Shown in pieces: positions 19,030 to 27,591 of a stretch of DNA of 42,252 nt. The notes beneath the pieces are model-generated. The model did not search any database. It was not told where the DNA came from and was given only the letters and a program-made list of their open reading frames with translations. The stretch's first letter is position 1. Every line of letters begins with the position of its first letter. The position numbers and the translations under genes were made by a program. The stretch spans positions 1 to 42,252 of the forward strand of contig CAYTIE010000010.1 in the NCBI GenBank assembly GCA_964437815.1, in the 5' to 3' direction. This stretch comes from Marisimplicoccus sp964437815. Its GTDB lineage: Bacteria; Bacteroidota; Bacteroidia; Flavobacteriales; Flavobacteriaceae.

Positions 19030-19476
19030 TTATTTAGATTTTTTTGGAGATTCTTCTCTTGGAGATTCTTCTTTTGGAGATTCTTCTTTAGATGATTTAT
19101 TGTTTTGAGAGTAAATCTCATTATAATCAACAAACTCAATCATCGCCATTGATGCATTATCTCCCATTCTATTTCCTAACTTGATTATTCTAGTGTAGCC
19201 CCCTGGTCTATCACCAATCTTTTTTGCAACTTCATCAAATAATATTGTAACTGCTATTTTATTTCTCAATTTACTATAACATAATCTCCTATTATGAGTG
19301 TTATCTGTCTTAGATTTTGTTATTAAAGGCTCAATAAAAACTTTTAATGCTTTAGCTTTAGTCAAAGTTGAGTTTATTCTTTTATGCTCAATTAAAGAAG
19401 ATGCCATATTGGCAAGCATAGCTTTTCTATGCGCTGATTTTCTTCCTAATTTTATTGTTTTTTTGCGATGCCTCAT
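19030..19476 (-). CDS. rplQ: Ribosomal protein bL17 with repetitive acidic/basic C-terminal tail
   Basis: Large-subunit protein near the tunnel exit. 148 residues; the core (1-120) has MRHRKKTIKLGRKSAHRKAML and the RPGGYTRIIK motif near residue 92. The last 25 residues are a low-complexity tail built from KEESP/REESP repeats, encoded by a 15-bp DNA repeat. It is the last gene of the alpha operon, 11 bp after rpoA, and is followed by an intrinsic terminator. Confidence 0.97.
   Translation of the reverse strand: MRHRKKTIKLGRKSAHRKAMLANMASSLIEHKRINSTLTKAKALKVFIEPLITKSKTDNTHNRRLCYSKLRNKIAVTILFDEVAKKIGDRPGGYTRIIKLGNRMGDNASMAMIEFVDYNEIYSQNNKSSKEESPKEESPREESPKKSK
19046..19090. repeat. 15-bp tandem repeat, three units, inside rplQ
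   Basis: Plus-strand unit GGAGATTCTTCTTTT, three copies at 19046-19060, 19061-19075 and 19076-19090 with one or two differences each. In frame it encodes the KEESP/REESP repeat of the L17 tail, so unit changes would lengthen or shorten the tail without frameshift. Confidence 0.9.
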
Positions 19477-19487
19477 AACTATTTATA

Positions 19488-20483
19488 TTACTCTTTATCT
19501 AACTTATATTTTGAAAGATCCATCCCAAATGATAATCCTTTCAAAATCACTAGTTCTTCAAGTTCTGTAAGAGACTTTCTCCCAAAGTTTCTAAATTTCA
19601 TTAAATCATTTTTATTAAAAGAAACTAAGTCCCCTAAAGTGTCAACTTCAGCTGCTTTTAAACAATTTAGAGCTCTTACTGATAAATCCATATCAATCAG
19701 TTTAGTCTTAAGTAATTGCCTCATATGAAGAGATTCTTCATCATATGCCTCTGATTGAGCGATTTCATCAGATTCAAGAGTTATTAGTTCATCAGAGAAC
19801 AACATAAAGTGATGTATTAATGTTTTTGCTGCTTCTGTTAATGCATCTTTAGGATGGATTGATCCATCAGTTTCAATTTCAAAAACTAATTTTTCGTAAT
19901 CTGTTTTTTGTTCAACTCTATAATCCTCAATTTCATATTTAACATTTTTTACAGGTGTATATATAGAGTCAATTGCTATAACTCCCAAAGAAGAATCACT
20001 AGATTTTTTATTTTCCTCAGCTGGAACATAACCCCTACCTTTTTCAATAGTCAATTCAATAGTTAGCTTTGATTTTTTTTCAAGACTACAAATATGAAGA
20101 TCAGGATTTAAAATTTGAAAACCTGAAATGAATTTTTGAAAGTCAGATGCTTTTAATTCCTTTTGATTACCAACTACAATATTTATTTTTTCCTCTTCAA
20201 AATCTTCAATTTGTCTTTTCAATCTAATTTGTTTAATATTCAATATTATCTCTGTAACATCTTCTACCACTCCTTCTATTGTAGAGAACTCATGGTCAAC
20301 TCCTTCAATCTTAATTGATGAAAACGCATATCCTTCTAAGGATGAAAGTAAAACTCTTCTAAGAGCATTACCTATAGTTAATCCATAACCTGGTTCAAGA
20401 GGTCTGAATTCAAACTTCCCATGAGATTCTGTTGAATCTATCATGATTACTTTATCTGGTTTTTGAAAATTTAGTATTGCCAT
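19488..20483 (-). CDS. rpoA: DNA-directed RNA polymerase subunit alpha
   Basis: 331 residues. The N-terminal dimerisation domain (about 1-230) carries EPGYGLTIGNALRRVLLSSLEG, the alpha signature for assembly with beta and beta-prime. A short linker (about 230-255) leads to the C-terminal domain with the helix-hairpin-helix LSVRALNCLKAAEVDTLGDLV and FGRKSLTELEE, which binds UP-element DNA and activators. Gene order rpsD-rpoA-rplQ with 7 and 11 bp gaps is the classical alpha operon. Confidence 0.98.
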   Translation of the reverse strand: MAILNFQKPDKVIMIDSTESHGKFEFRPLEPGYGLTIGNALRRVLLSSLEGYAFSSIKIEGVDHEFSTIEGVVEDVTEIILNIKQIRLKRQIEDFEEEKINIVVGNQKELKASDFQKFISGFQILNPDLHICSLEKKSKLTIELTIEKGRGYVPAEENKKSSDSSLGVIAIDSIYTPVKNVKYEIEDYRVEQKTDYEKLVFEIETDGSIHPKDALTEAAKTLIHHFMLFSDELITLESDEIAQSEAYDEESLHMRQLLKTKLIDMDLSVRALNCLKAAEVDTLGDLVSFNKNDLMKFRNFGRKSLTELEELVILKGLSFGMDLSKYKLDKE

Positions 20484-20490
20484 ATTTAGT

Positions 20491-21096
20491 TTATTTTGAA
20501 TATAATTCTACAATTAATTGTTCTTTAATATTTTCTGGAATTTGATCCCTTTCAGGTAAACTAACAAATTCACCTTCAAGTCTTTCACTATTCCATTTAA
20601 TCCATGAGTATTCAGGCTCACTCATTTTAAGAGAGTTCTGAATTGATTCTAAAGATTTTGACTTTTCTCTTACTGCAACTTTATCTCCTGGTCTAAGTGT
20701 ATATGATGGTATGTTAACTACTCTTTCATTAACAGTGATATGTTTATGAGAAACCAATTGTCTTGCTCCATCTCTTGTGTTAGACATTCCCATTCTATAT
20801 ACAACATTATCTAGCCTTGACTCACATAATTGAAGGAGCGCTTCTCCCGTAACCCCTTTGGCTCTATTAGCTTTAGTATACAAGTTTCTAAATTGTCTTT
20901 CAAGTATTCCATATGTATACTTAGCTTTTTGTTTCTCCATCAATTGAATAGCATATTCAGATTTTTTTGATCTTCTTTTACTATTACCGTGTTGTCCTGG
21001 AGGATAATTTTTTTTCTCCAAGCTTCTATCCTCTCCGAAAAGTGGTTCACCGAACTTTCTTGAAATTTTTGTTTTTGGACCTCTATATCTTGCCAT
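20491..21096 (-). CDS. rpsD: Ribosomal protein uS4, cysteine-free type
   Basis: Primary 16S rRNA-binding assembly protein. 201 residues with the S4 RNA-binding domain (about 92-155) containing ESRLDNVVYRMGMSNTRDGARQLVSHKHI. The N-terminal region PKTKISRKFGEPLFG lacks the four Cys of zinc-binding S4 proteins. It sits in the alpha operon between rpsK and rpoA. Confidence 0.98.
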   Translation of the reverse strand: MARYRGPKTKISRKFGEPLFGEDRSLEKKNYPPGQHGNSKRRSKKSEYAIQLMEKQKAKYTYGILERQFRNLYTKANRAKGVTGEALLQLCESRLDNVVYRMGMSNTRDGARQLVSHKHITVNERVVNIPSYTLRPGDKVAVREKSKSLESIQNSLKMSEPEYSWIKWNSERLEGEFVSLPERDQIPENIKEQLIVELYSK

Positions 21097-21110
21097 TTTT
21101 TTTTATTTAA

Positions 21111-21494
21111 TTAAACTCTTCTTCTTTTAGGTGGTCTGCATCCATTATGAGGCATTGGAGTTACATCAACAATTTCCATCACTTCTAAACCATTATTATG
21201 TAAAGTTCTAATTGCAGACTCACGACCATTACCAGGACCCTTTACTAAAACTTTTATTCTCCTAACTCCAGCTTCATGTGCAACTTTAGCTGCATCCTCT
21301 GCTGCAGTTTGAGCTGCATATGGAGTGTTCTTTTTTGAACCTCTAAAACCCATTTTTCCAGCAGATGACCATGAAATAACTTCTCCCTTTTTATTTGTAA
21401 TTGATATTATAATATTGTTAAATGAGGCATTAATATGAGCTTCACCAACTGACTCAACCGTTACTTTTCTTTTTTTACTAGTTGTTTTTGCCAT
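21111..21494 (-). CDS. rpsK: Ribosomal protein uS11
   Basis: Platform protein of the 30S subunit near the E-site mRNA. 127 residues. Diagnostic stretches are ASFNNIIISITNKKGEV, SSAGKMGFRGSKKNTPYAAQ and the C-terminal DVTPMPHNGCRPPKRRRV. It lies between rpsM and rpsD with 5 and 14 bp gaps. Confidence 0.98.
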   Translation of the reverse strand: MAKTTSKKRKVTVESVGEAHINASFNNIIISITNKKGEVISWSSAGKMGFRGSKKNTPYAAQTAAEDAAKVAHEAGVRRIKVLVKGPGNGRESAIRTLHNNGLEVMEIVDVTPMPHNGCRPPKRRRV

Positions 21495-21499
21495 AATCT

Positions 21500-21874
21500 T
21501 TATTTAGTTACTTTTTTCTTATTAGCTACAGTTTTTCTTTTACCTTTTCTGGTTCTAGAATTATTCTTTGTTCTTTGACCCCTTAAAGGTAATCCTAACC
21601 TATGTCTTATACCTCTATTACTCCCAATATCCATAAGTCTCTTAATATTTAATTGGGTCTCAGACCTAAGTTCTCCTTCAATCATTAGCTTTCCTACAAC
21701 ATCTCTAATACTTGCAATTTCAGAATCATTCCATTCTGAGACCTTTTTATTTTCATCTACTTTAGCATCAATTAAAATAGTTTTTGCTCTACTTCTTCCT
21801 ATTCCATATATGTAGGTAAGAGCAATAGCTCCTCTCTTTTCTTTTGGTATGTCAATTCCTGATATTCTTGCCAT
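21500..21874 (-). CDS. rpsM: Ribosomal protein uS13
   Basis: 30S head protein that bridges to the 50S subunit and touches P-site tRNA. 124 residues, starting ARISGIDIPKEKRGAIALTYIYGIG, with the GIRHRLGLPLRGQRTKNNSRT motif and a lysine-rich tail. It starts 2 bp after the rpmJ stop. Confidence 0.98.
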   Translation of the reverse strand: MARISGIDIPKEKRGAIALTYIYGIGRSRAKTILIDAKVDENKKVSEWNDSEIASIRDVVGKLMIEGELRSETQLNIKRLMDIGSNRGIRHRLGLPLRGQRTKNNSRTRKGKRKTVANKKKVTK

Positions 21875-21876
21875 AA

Positions 21877-21993
21877 TTATCCTTGTCTTTGTTTAAATCT
21901 TGGATTTTTTTTGTTTATAACATATAAACGTCCTTTACGTCTGACTATTTTACAATCAGCACTTCTTTTTTTTATTGATGCTCTTACTTTCAT
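21877..21993 (-). CDS. rpmJ: Ribosomal protein bL36, zinc-ligand-free type
   Basis: A 38-residue ORF read directly from the minus strand (MKVRASIKKRSADCK ... PRFKQRQG). It has the family length and ends in the universal KQRQG. Of the usual three Cys and one His zinc ligands, only Cys14 remains, so this is the C-minus form found in many Bacteroidota. Position between infA (11 bp upstream) and rpsM (2 bp downstream) is the conserved one. Confidence 0.97.
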   Translation of the reverse strand: MKVRASIKKRSADCKIVRRKGRLYVINKKNPRFKQRQG

Positions 21994-22004
21994 TTTAATA
22001 TAAT

Positions 22005-22220
22005 TTACATTCTAAATGTTATCCTTGCCTTTGACAAGTCATATGGACTCATCTCAAGCTTTACTTTATCCCCTGGCAATAACTTAATATAATGAAGTCT
22101 CATTTTACCCGAAATATGAGCAGTTACAATATGTCCATTTTCAAGCTCCACCCTAAACATTGCATTTGACAAGGCCTCAATAATTTTACCTTCTTGTTCT
22201 ATAGATTTTTGTTTTGCCAT
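22005..22220 (-). CDS. infA: Translation initiation factor IF-1
   Basis: 71-residue OB-fold protein that binds the 30S A site during initiation. MAKQKSIEQEGKIIEALSNAMFRVELENG and ISGKMRLHYIKLLPGDKV are typical. It lies between secY (3 bp) and rpmJ; there is no map or adk gene in between. Confidence 0.98.
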   Translation of the reverse strand: MAKQKSIEQEGKIIEALSNAMFRVELENGHIVTAHISGKMRLHYIKLLPGDKVKLEMSPYDLSKARITFRM

Positions 22221-22223
22221 ATA

Positions 22224-23582
22224 TTAAATTTGAGGTTTATTTCTCATTGAACCAGTTTTCATTAAACCATCATAGTGATGGTTCAAGAGATATGCATTAA
22301 CCTGTTGTATTGTATCAATAGCAACTCCTACCATAATCAATAAAGATGTACCACCATAAAATAGTGCCCACCCTTGTTGCATTCCAATTAATTGAACTAC
22401 AATTGCTGGAAAAACAGCAATAGCAGCAAGATATAACGATCCTGGAAATGTTATATAAGACATTACTGAATCTAAATATTCTGCTGTTTCATTTCCTGGT
22501 CTAATTCCAGGGACAAATCCTCCACTCCTTTTCAAATCATCTGACATTTTATTAGTTGGTACCGTAATAGCAGTATAAAAAAATGTAAAAATTATACATA
22601 GAAGTCCAAAAAGAACATTATACCAAAGTCCAAAAATATCAGAAAAATTAGCCTGTAACCATTGACCAAAATTAGTGCTCCCAAAAAAACCACCCATGGT
22701 AACTGGAGCAAACATCAATGCCTGAGCAAATATTATTGGCATAACACCAGATGAATTTAGTTTAAGTGGAATGTATTGTCTAGATGACATTCCTGTATTT
22801 GATTGTGCATTTGGTGATATACTATTCCTTCTAGCATATTGAACTGGAATTTGCCTAACGGCCATAACTAATAATATACTTAAAACAATTATTATTAACC
22901 ATACTGCTAATTCAATTACGACCATTATCAATCCCCCATTACTTTCAGTAATCCTTGAGACTAAATTTTGAGTAAAAGATAAGGGTAATGAAGCTACAAT
23001 ACCTACAGTTATTAAAAGTGAAATCCCATTTCCAATACCTCTATCAGTTATTTTTTCTCCTAACCACATCGCAAATATTGTTCCTGTAACAAGAATAATA
23101 ACAGATGAAATAATAAATAATGGACTTCTACCAAAGATAAAAGCACTATCTGGAACACCAAGAGCAGTTAAACTATACAAATATGCTGGAGCTTGGATAA
23201 CACAAATGAAAATTGTTAACCACCTAGTTATTTGAGTTATTTTCTTTCTACCACTTTCCCCTTCCTTTTGTAATTTCTGAAGGTAAGGGACGGCAACTTG
23301 CATTAATTGAACTACAATAGATGCAGAGATATAAGGCATAATTCCTAAAGCAAAAACAGAAGCATTTCCAAATGCACCACCAGTAAATGCATTTAAAATT
23401 CCTAGTAAACCTCCACCATCAAATCTTGAATTAAATGCAGTTAATTCTAGGGAATCAATACCTGGAAGTACTATTTGAGCACCTACCCTGTATACTAATA
23501 ATAAACCAAGAGTAAAAAGAATTCTATTCTTTAATTCCTTAATTTTAAGTATACTTTTTATTATGTTTATAAACTTCTGCAT
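22224..23582 (-). CDS. secY: Preprotein translocase subunit SecY
   Basis: Central channel of the Sec translocon in the inner membrane. 452 residues with about ten transmembrane helices. Seen are the N-terminal IKELKNRILFTLGLLLVYRVGAQIVLPGID, the plug region after helix 1 with GGLLGILNAFTGGAFG, QKEGESGRKKITQITRW in the cytosolic loop, and the C-terminal loop with SGGFVPGIRPGNETAEYLD used for SecA and ribosome contact. Located after rplO by 2 bp, as in the spc operon. Confidence 0.98.
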   Translation of the reverse strand: MQKFINIIKSILKIKELKNRILFTLGLLLVYRVGAQIVLPGIDSLELTAFNSRFDGGGLLGILNAFTGGAFGNASVFALGIMPYISASIVVQLMQVAVPYLQKLQKEGESGRKKITQITRWLTIFICVIQAPAYLYSLTALGVPDSAFIFGRSPLFIISSVIILVTGTIFAMWLGEKITDRGIGNGISLLITVGIVASLPLSFTQNLVSRITESNGGLIMVVIELAVWLIIIVLSILLVMAVRQIPVQYARRNSISPNAQSNTGMSSRQYIPLKLNSSGVMPIIFAQALMFAPVTMGGFFGSTNFGQWLQANFSDIFGLWYNVLFGLLCIIFTFFYTAITVPTNKMSDDLKRSGGFVPGIRPGNETAEYLDSVMSYITFPGSLYLAAIAVFPAIVVQLIGMQQGWALFYGGTSLLIMVGVAIDTIQQVNAYLLNHHYDGLMKTGSMRNKPQI

Positions 23583-23584
23583 AT

Positions 23585-24037
23585 TTATAAATTAATCACT
23601 TTACCACCAGCTTTTTCAATTGAATTTTTTGCCGATTCAGAAAACTTATGAGCATAAACATCAACTGGAGATGTTATCTCTCCTCTTCCTAAGATCTTAA
23701 CAAGATCTCCTTTATTTGCTAGATTTAATTCTATAATATTTTCTATTTTCAAATGTTTTTTAATTTTTTTCTGTTCGATTAATAGTTGAATTGTATCAAT
23801 ATTTATAGGAACATACTCCTTTCTGTTTATGTTTTTAAAACCAAATTTTGGAATTCTTCTTTGCAATGGCATTTGTCCACCTTCAAAACCAATCTTTCTT
23901 GAATATCCTGATCTAGATTGTGCTCCTTTATGCCCTTTTGTAGAAGTTCCACCCTTACCAGAACCTTGACCTCTACCTAGTCTTTTCCCACTGTTTTTGT
24001 TAGATCCTAATGCTGGTTTTAAATTATTTAAACTCAT
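23585..24037 (-). CDS. rplO: Ribosomal protein uL15
   Basis: 150-residue 50S assembly protein with the Gly/Lys-rich N-terminal GRGQGSGKGGTSTKGHKGAQSR and a folded C-terminal domain with ADKGDLVKILGRGE-like sequence near residue 108. Precedes secY in the spc order. Confidence 0.97.
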   Translation of the reverse strand: MSLNNLKPALGSNKNSGKRLGRGQGSGKGGTSTKGHKGAQSRSGYSRKIGFEGGQMPLQRRIPKFGFKNINRKEYVPINIDTIQLLIEQKKIKKHLKIENIIELNLANKGDLVKILGRGEITSPVDVYAHKFSESAKNSIEKAGGKVINL

Positions 24038-24042
24038 AATAT

Positions 24043-24228
24043 TTATTTTATTTCATTAATAGTAACCAAATGTTTTACTTTATTGATCATACCGTTAATC
24101 GAAGGATTTAGTTCATGTTCAACTTCCATGCCAATTTTCCTCAAACCAAGAGCCTCTAGAGTTCTTTTTTGAGATTCAAGCCTCTTTATTGTACTTCTAA
24201 TTTGTTTAATTTTTACTTTTTTACTCAT
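24043..24228 (-). CDS. rpmD: Ribosomal protein uL30
   Basis: 61-residue 50S protein with the family core QIRSTIKRLESQKRTLEALGLRKIG and NPSINGMINKVKHLV. Its start overlaps the rpsE stop by 4 bp, suggesting translational coupling. rpsE-rpmD-rplO is the normal order. Confidence 0.96.
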   Translation of the reverse strand: MSKKVKIKQIRSTIKRLESQKRTLEALGLRKIGMEVEHELNPSINGMINKVKHLVTINEIK

Positions 24229-24749
24229 GACTTAAAAATTTTATCTAACGATACACCTCTTTGTTTTGCAATCATCATTGGACTTCTTAAATTAAGTAAT
24301 GCATCAAAAGTTGCTTTTACAACATTATGAGGGTTCGATGAACCTTGAGATTTTGATAATACATTTTGAATTCCTACAGATTCTAAAACTGTTCTAACAG
24401 CACCCCCGGCTATTACACCAGTACCTTCAGTTGCAGGCTTTATAAAAACCTTAGCCCCACCGTATTTACCTTTCTGCTCATGCGGAAGAGTTCCATTTTC
24501 AACGGGTATTTTTACTAAATTTTTCTTAGCATCTTCAACAGCTTTTGAGATAGCAATAGTTACTTCTTTAGCTTTACCAAGTCCATGGCCTACTACACCA
24601 TTTTCGTCACCCACAACAACTATCGCAGAAAAGCCAAAAGCTCTACCTCCTTTTGTAACTTTAGTAACTCTTTGAATACTTACTAGTCTATCTTTTAGTT
24701 CTAGACCAGCTGGTTTTATAATTTCAACATTTTTATAATTTTTATACAT
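24225..24749 (-). CDS. rpsE: Ribosomal protein uS5
   Basis: 174 residues. N-terminal double-stranded RNA-binding domain with VTKGGRAFGFSAIVVVGD and GVVGHGLGKAKEV, C-terminal domain with AGGAVRTVLESVGIQNVLSKSQGSSNPHN. S5 lines the mRNA entry tunnel and affects decoding accuracy. The stop overlaps rpmD by 4 bp. Confidence 0.98.
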   Translation of the reverse strand: MYKNYKNVEIIKPAGLELKDRLVSIQRVTKVTKGGRAFGFSAIVVVGDENGVVGHGLGKAKEVTIAISKAVEDAKKNLVKIPVENGTLPHEQKGKYGGAKVFIKPATEGTGVIAGGAVRTVLESVGIQNVLSKSQGSSNPHNVVKATFDALLNLRSPMMIAKQRGVSLDKIFKS

Positions 24750-24751
24750 AT

Positions 24752-25111
24752 TTATAATTTTAGTCCACCTTCTTTAGCTCCTTCAGCCAATGATTTAACT
24801 CTCCCATGATAAAGGTATCCTCCTCTATCAAACTTTACCTTACTTATACCTGCCTTTATTGATTTTTCAGCAATTATCTTTCCTACATTAAATGACTTTT
24901 CAAGATTACTTTTAAGTTTAAGATCTAATATTTTTTTATCTCTAGACGACACTGAAATAAGTGTTTTACCCTCTTTATCATCAATTACCTGACAATATAT
25001 TTCCTTATTACTTCTAAAAACTGACATTCTAGGGTATTCTGAGGAACCAGAAATTATTTTCCTAATCCTTTTTCTTATTCTATCTCTTCTATAATTCTTA
25101 ACTTTTGTCAT
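24752..25111 (-). CDS. rplR: Ribosomal protein uL18
   Basis: 119-residue 5S rRNA-binding protein. RMSVFRSNKEIYCQVIDDKEGKTL-type core and the C-terminal FDRGGYLYHGRVKSLAEGAKEGGL are diagnostic. Basic N-terminus RRDRIRKRIRK. Lies between rplF and rpsE with 1-2 bp gaps. Confidence 0.97.
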   Translation of the reverse strand: MTKVKNYRRDRIRKRIRKIISGSSEYPRMSVFRSNKEIYCQVIDDKEGKTLISVSSRDKKILDLKLKSNLEKSFNVGKIIAEKSIKAGISKVKFDRGGYLYHGRVKSLAEGAKEGGLKL

Positions 25112-25112
25112 A

Positions 25113-25655
25113 TTATGCTTGTTTTCCTGCTTTTCTTCTTATTTGTTCACCAACATATTTAACACCTTTACCTTTATAAGGCTCAGGTTTTCTAAAAGAT
25201 CTAATTTTTGCAGCAATATGCCCCAATAATTGCTTGTCAATAGACGATAGCTTTATAATAGGATTTTGCCCCTTTTCATTTATAGTCTCTACTTTGATTT
25301 CTAATGGTAGACTCATAACAATAGTATGTGAAAAACCAAGAGAAAGATCCAACTTTTGCCCACTACTATTTGCTCTGTATCCAACACCTACTAACTCAAG
25401 TTCTTTAACAAAGCCCTCACTAACTCCTATCACCATATTATTAACTAAAGATCTATATAAACCATGTTTTGATTTGTGATCTTTAGAGTCAGAATCCCTC
25501 TTAACAGTAATCTCAGTATCAGTAATATTAAAAGAAACACCATCAAATGATTGGGATAATTCACCTAGCTTACCTTTAACTGTAATTATGTTCTCTTTTA
25601 CTTCTAAAGTTACTCCTTCTGGGATATTTATTATGCTATTTCCTATTCTTGACAT
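25113..25655 (-). CDS. rplF: Ribosomal protein uL6
   Basis: 180 residues, two repeated L6 domains, binding near the GTPase-associated centre. MSRIGNSIINIPEGV opens the protein and the C-terminal signature FRKPEPYKGKGVKYVGEQIRRKAGK is intact. Confidence 0.98.
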   Translation of the reverse strand: MSRIGNSIINIPEGVTLEVKENIITVKGKLGELSQSFDGVSFNITDTEITVKRDSDSKDHKSKHGLYRSLVNNMVIGVSEGFVKELELVGVGYRANSSGQKLDLSLGFSHTIVMSLPLEIKVETINEKGQNPIIKLSSIDKQLLGHIAAKIRSFRKPEPYKGKGVKYVGEQIRRKAGKQA

Positions 25656-25665
25656 TTCTTTTAAT

Positions 25666-26067
25666 TTAATATATATAACAGATTAATTCTCCTCCTAGAT
25701 TCATGCTTGTCGCCTTTTTTCCAGTCATCAATCCCTTTGATGTGGATACTATTGAAACTCCCAATCCATTTAAAATTCTTGGAAAACTTTTAGAGCCCGA
25801 ATACTTTCTTAGCCCAGGCTTACTAATTCTTTGAATTTCTTTAATAACTGGTTCTTTAGAAATAGAATCATATTTAAGAGCTATCTTTATTTGACCTTGA
25901 TTATTTTTTGTTTCTTCAAATTTATAACTAAGAATAAACCCTTGATCAAATAAAATCTTAGTAATCTCCTTTTTTATATTAGATGCAGGTATATCTACAA
26001 CTTTATGTCCAGCTAAGTTAGCATTTCTAATTCTTGTTAAATAATCTGCAATTGTGTCTGTATACAT
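25666..26067 (-). CDS. rpsH: Ribosomal protein uS8
   Basis: 133 residues, 16S central-domain binder. TDTIADYLTRIRNAN at the start and the C-terminal signature GVSIVSTSKGLMTGKKA and GGELICYIY are typical. In E. coli S8 represses the spc operon by binding its own mRNA; no such site was identified here. Confidence 0.97.
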   Translation of the reverse strand: MYTDTIADYLTRIRNANLAGHKVVDIPASNIKKEITKILFDQGFILSYKFEETKNNQGQIKIALKYDSISKEPVIKEIQRISKPGLRKYSGSKSFPRILNGLGVSIVSTSKGLMTGKKATSMNLGGELICYIY

Positions 26068-26077
26068 ATATATATTT

Positions 26078-26347
26078 TTACCAGCTAGCTTTTGTTACTC
26101 CTGGAATTAAACCTTTATTTGCCATTTCTCGAAACATAACTCTTGAAATTCCAAACTGCCTGATATAGCCTTTCGGTCTTCCTGTTAACTTACATCTATT
26201 ATGAAGTCTTACTGGAGATGCATTTTTTGGAAGTTTCTGAAGTCCAATATAATCTTTAGCATCTTTTAAAGACTTTCTTTTTCTTGCATATTTTGCAACT
26301 ATCTTTTGTCTTTTTCTCTCTCGAGCTTTCATTGATTCTTTTGCCAT
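26078..26347 (-). CDS. rpsN: Ribosomal protein uS14, zinc-independent type
   Basis: 89 residues, the long C-minus form with no CxxC zinc motif. MAKESMKARERKRQKIVAKYA and the C-terminal LHNRCKLTGRPKGYIRQFGISRVMFREMA plus GLIPGVTKASW are diagnostic. Lies between rplE and rpsH. Confidence 0.98.
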   Translation of the reverse strand: MAKESMKARERKRQKIVAKYARKRKSLKDAKDYIGLQKLPKNASPVRLHNRCKLTGRPKGYIRQFGISRVMFREMANKGLIPGVTKASW

Positions 26348-26353
26348 AACTAA

Positions 26354-26902
26354 TTATTTTTTAAATGGTAAACCCAATTCAGATAAAAGACCCATAGCTT
26401 CCTCATCTGAATTTGTATTTGTTACAAATGTTATATCCATTCCTGAAATTTTATTTACTTTATCAATGTTAATTTCTGGAAAAATTATTTGTTCTCTGAT
26501 TCCTAAAGTATAGTTTCCTCTTCCATCAAAACCTTTTTTATTAATACCTTGAAAATCTCTAACTCTAGGAAGCGCAATTGTAATCAGTCTATCTAAAAAT
26601 TCAAACATTTTATCTCCTCTTAAAGTTACTTTGACTCCAATTGGAGTACCTTTTCTTAATTTAAATGATGCAACATCTTTTTTTGATAATGTTGCTAATG
26701 CCTTTTGTCCAGCAATTAAAGTTAGCTCATCTATAGCATGATCAATTAACTTTTTATCTGCTACTGCAGCACCTACTCCTCTAGAAATAACAATTTTTTT
26801 CAACTTAGGTACCTGCATTATGTTATTATGCCCTAACTTTTCCATTAAAGCTGAAGCAATAGAATTAGAATAATCTTCTTTAAGTCTTGGTCTGTATGAC
26901 AT
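26354..26902 (-). CDS. rplE: Ribosomal protein uL5
   Basis: 182 residues, 5S rRNA-binding protein that contacts S13 and P-site tRNA. KIVISRGVGAA near residue 36, AVGQK-equivalent LIAGQKALATLSKKDVASFKLRKGTPIG, and DFQGINKKGFDGRGNYTLGI are typical. Order rplX-rplE-rpsN is standard. Confidence 0.98.
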   Translation of the reverse strand: MSYRPRLKEDYSNSIASALMEKLGHNNIMQVPKLKKIVISRGVGAAVADKKLIDHAIDELTLIAGQKALATLSKKDVASFKLRKGTPIGVKVTLRGDKMFEFLDRLITIALPRVRDFQGINKKGFDGRGNYTLGIREQIIFPEINIDKVNKISGMDITFVTNTNSDEEAMGLLSELGLPFKK

Positions 26903-26904
26903 AA

Positions 26905-27216
26905 TTATAAAATTTCATTTGATTTCTTAGAATATCTTAACTTTTTCCCATCTTCAAATCTATATCCAACTTTTGTTTTCTCACCACTTTTTGTTAATAA
27001 TGATAAATTTGAAATCGTAATAGGTAACTGTTTCTCAATTATCCCTCCCTTAGGTGTTTCAGCACTAGGCTTTGTATGTCTTTTTACCATATTAACACCC
27101 TCAACTATTGCTTTATTCTCATTATAAAGAACTTTTAAAACTGAACCTATTGATCCCTTGTTCTCTCCAGAAATTACCATAACCTTATCGCCTTTTTTTA
27201 TTTTAATCTTTTTCAT
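26905..27216 (-). CDS. rplX: Ribosomal protein uL24
   Basis: 103 residues with an N-terminal KOW motif (KIKKGDKVMVISGENKGSIGSVLKV) and NMVKRHTKPS. An assembly initiator at the tunnel exit. Lies 5 bp after rplN and 2 bp before rplE. Confidence 0.97.
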   Translation of the reverse strand: MKKIKIKKGDKVMVISGENKGSIGSVLKVLYNENKAIVEGVNMVKRHTKPSAETPKGGIIEKQLPITISNLSLLTKSGEKTKVGYRFEDGKKLRYSKKSNEIL

Positions 27217-27221
27217 AATAA

Positions 27222-27590
27222 TTATAATACTTCAGGTGCTAATGAGATAATTTTCATAAATTTTTTATCTCTCAATTCTCTAGCAACTGGACCAAAAACT
27301 CTAGTACCTCTCATTTCTCCAGTTTCACTTAATAGTACACAAGCATTATCATCAAATCTTATATATGATCCATCATCTCTTCTAACTTCCTTTTTTGTTC
27401 TAACCACAACTGCTACAGAAACCGTACCTTTTTTAACAGTTCCATTAGGTGTAGCATCTTTAACTGTTACTACAATTTTATCTCCTAAAGAGGCATATCT
27501 TCTCTTAGTTCCTCCTAATACTCTAATGGTAAGAACATCTTTTGCTCCTGTATTATCTGCTACCTTTAATTTTGACTCTTGTTGCACCAT
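27222..27590 (-). CDS. rplN: Ribosomal protein uL14
   Basis: 122 residues, interface protein forming a bridge to 16S rRNA. MVQQESKLKVADNTGAKDVLTIRVLGG and the C-terminal GTRVFGPVARELRDKKFMKIISLAPEVL are diagnostic. It starts 1 bp after rpsQ. Confidence 0.98.
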   Translation of the reverse strand: MVQQESKLKVADNTGAKDVLTIRVLGGTKRRYASLGDKIVVTVKDATPNGTVKKGTVSVAVVVRTKKEVRRDDGSYIRFDDNACVLLSETGEMRGTRVFGPVARELRDKKFMKIISLAPEVL

Positions 27591-27591
27591 A

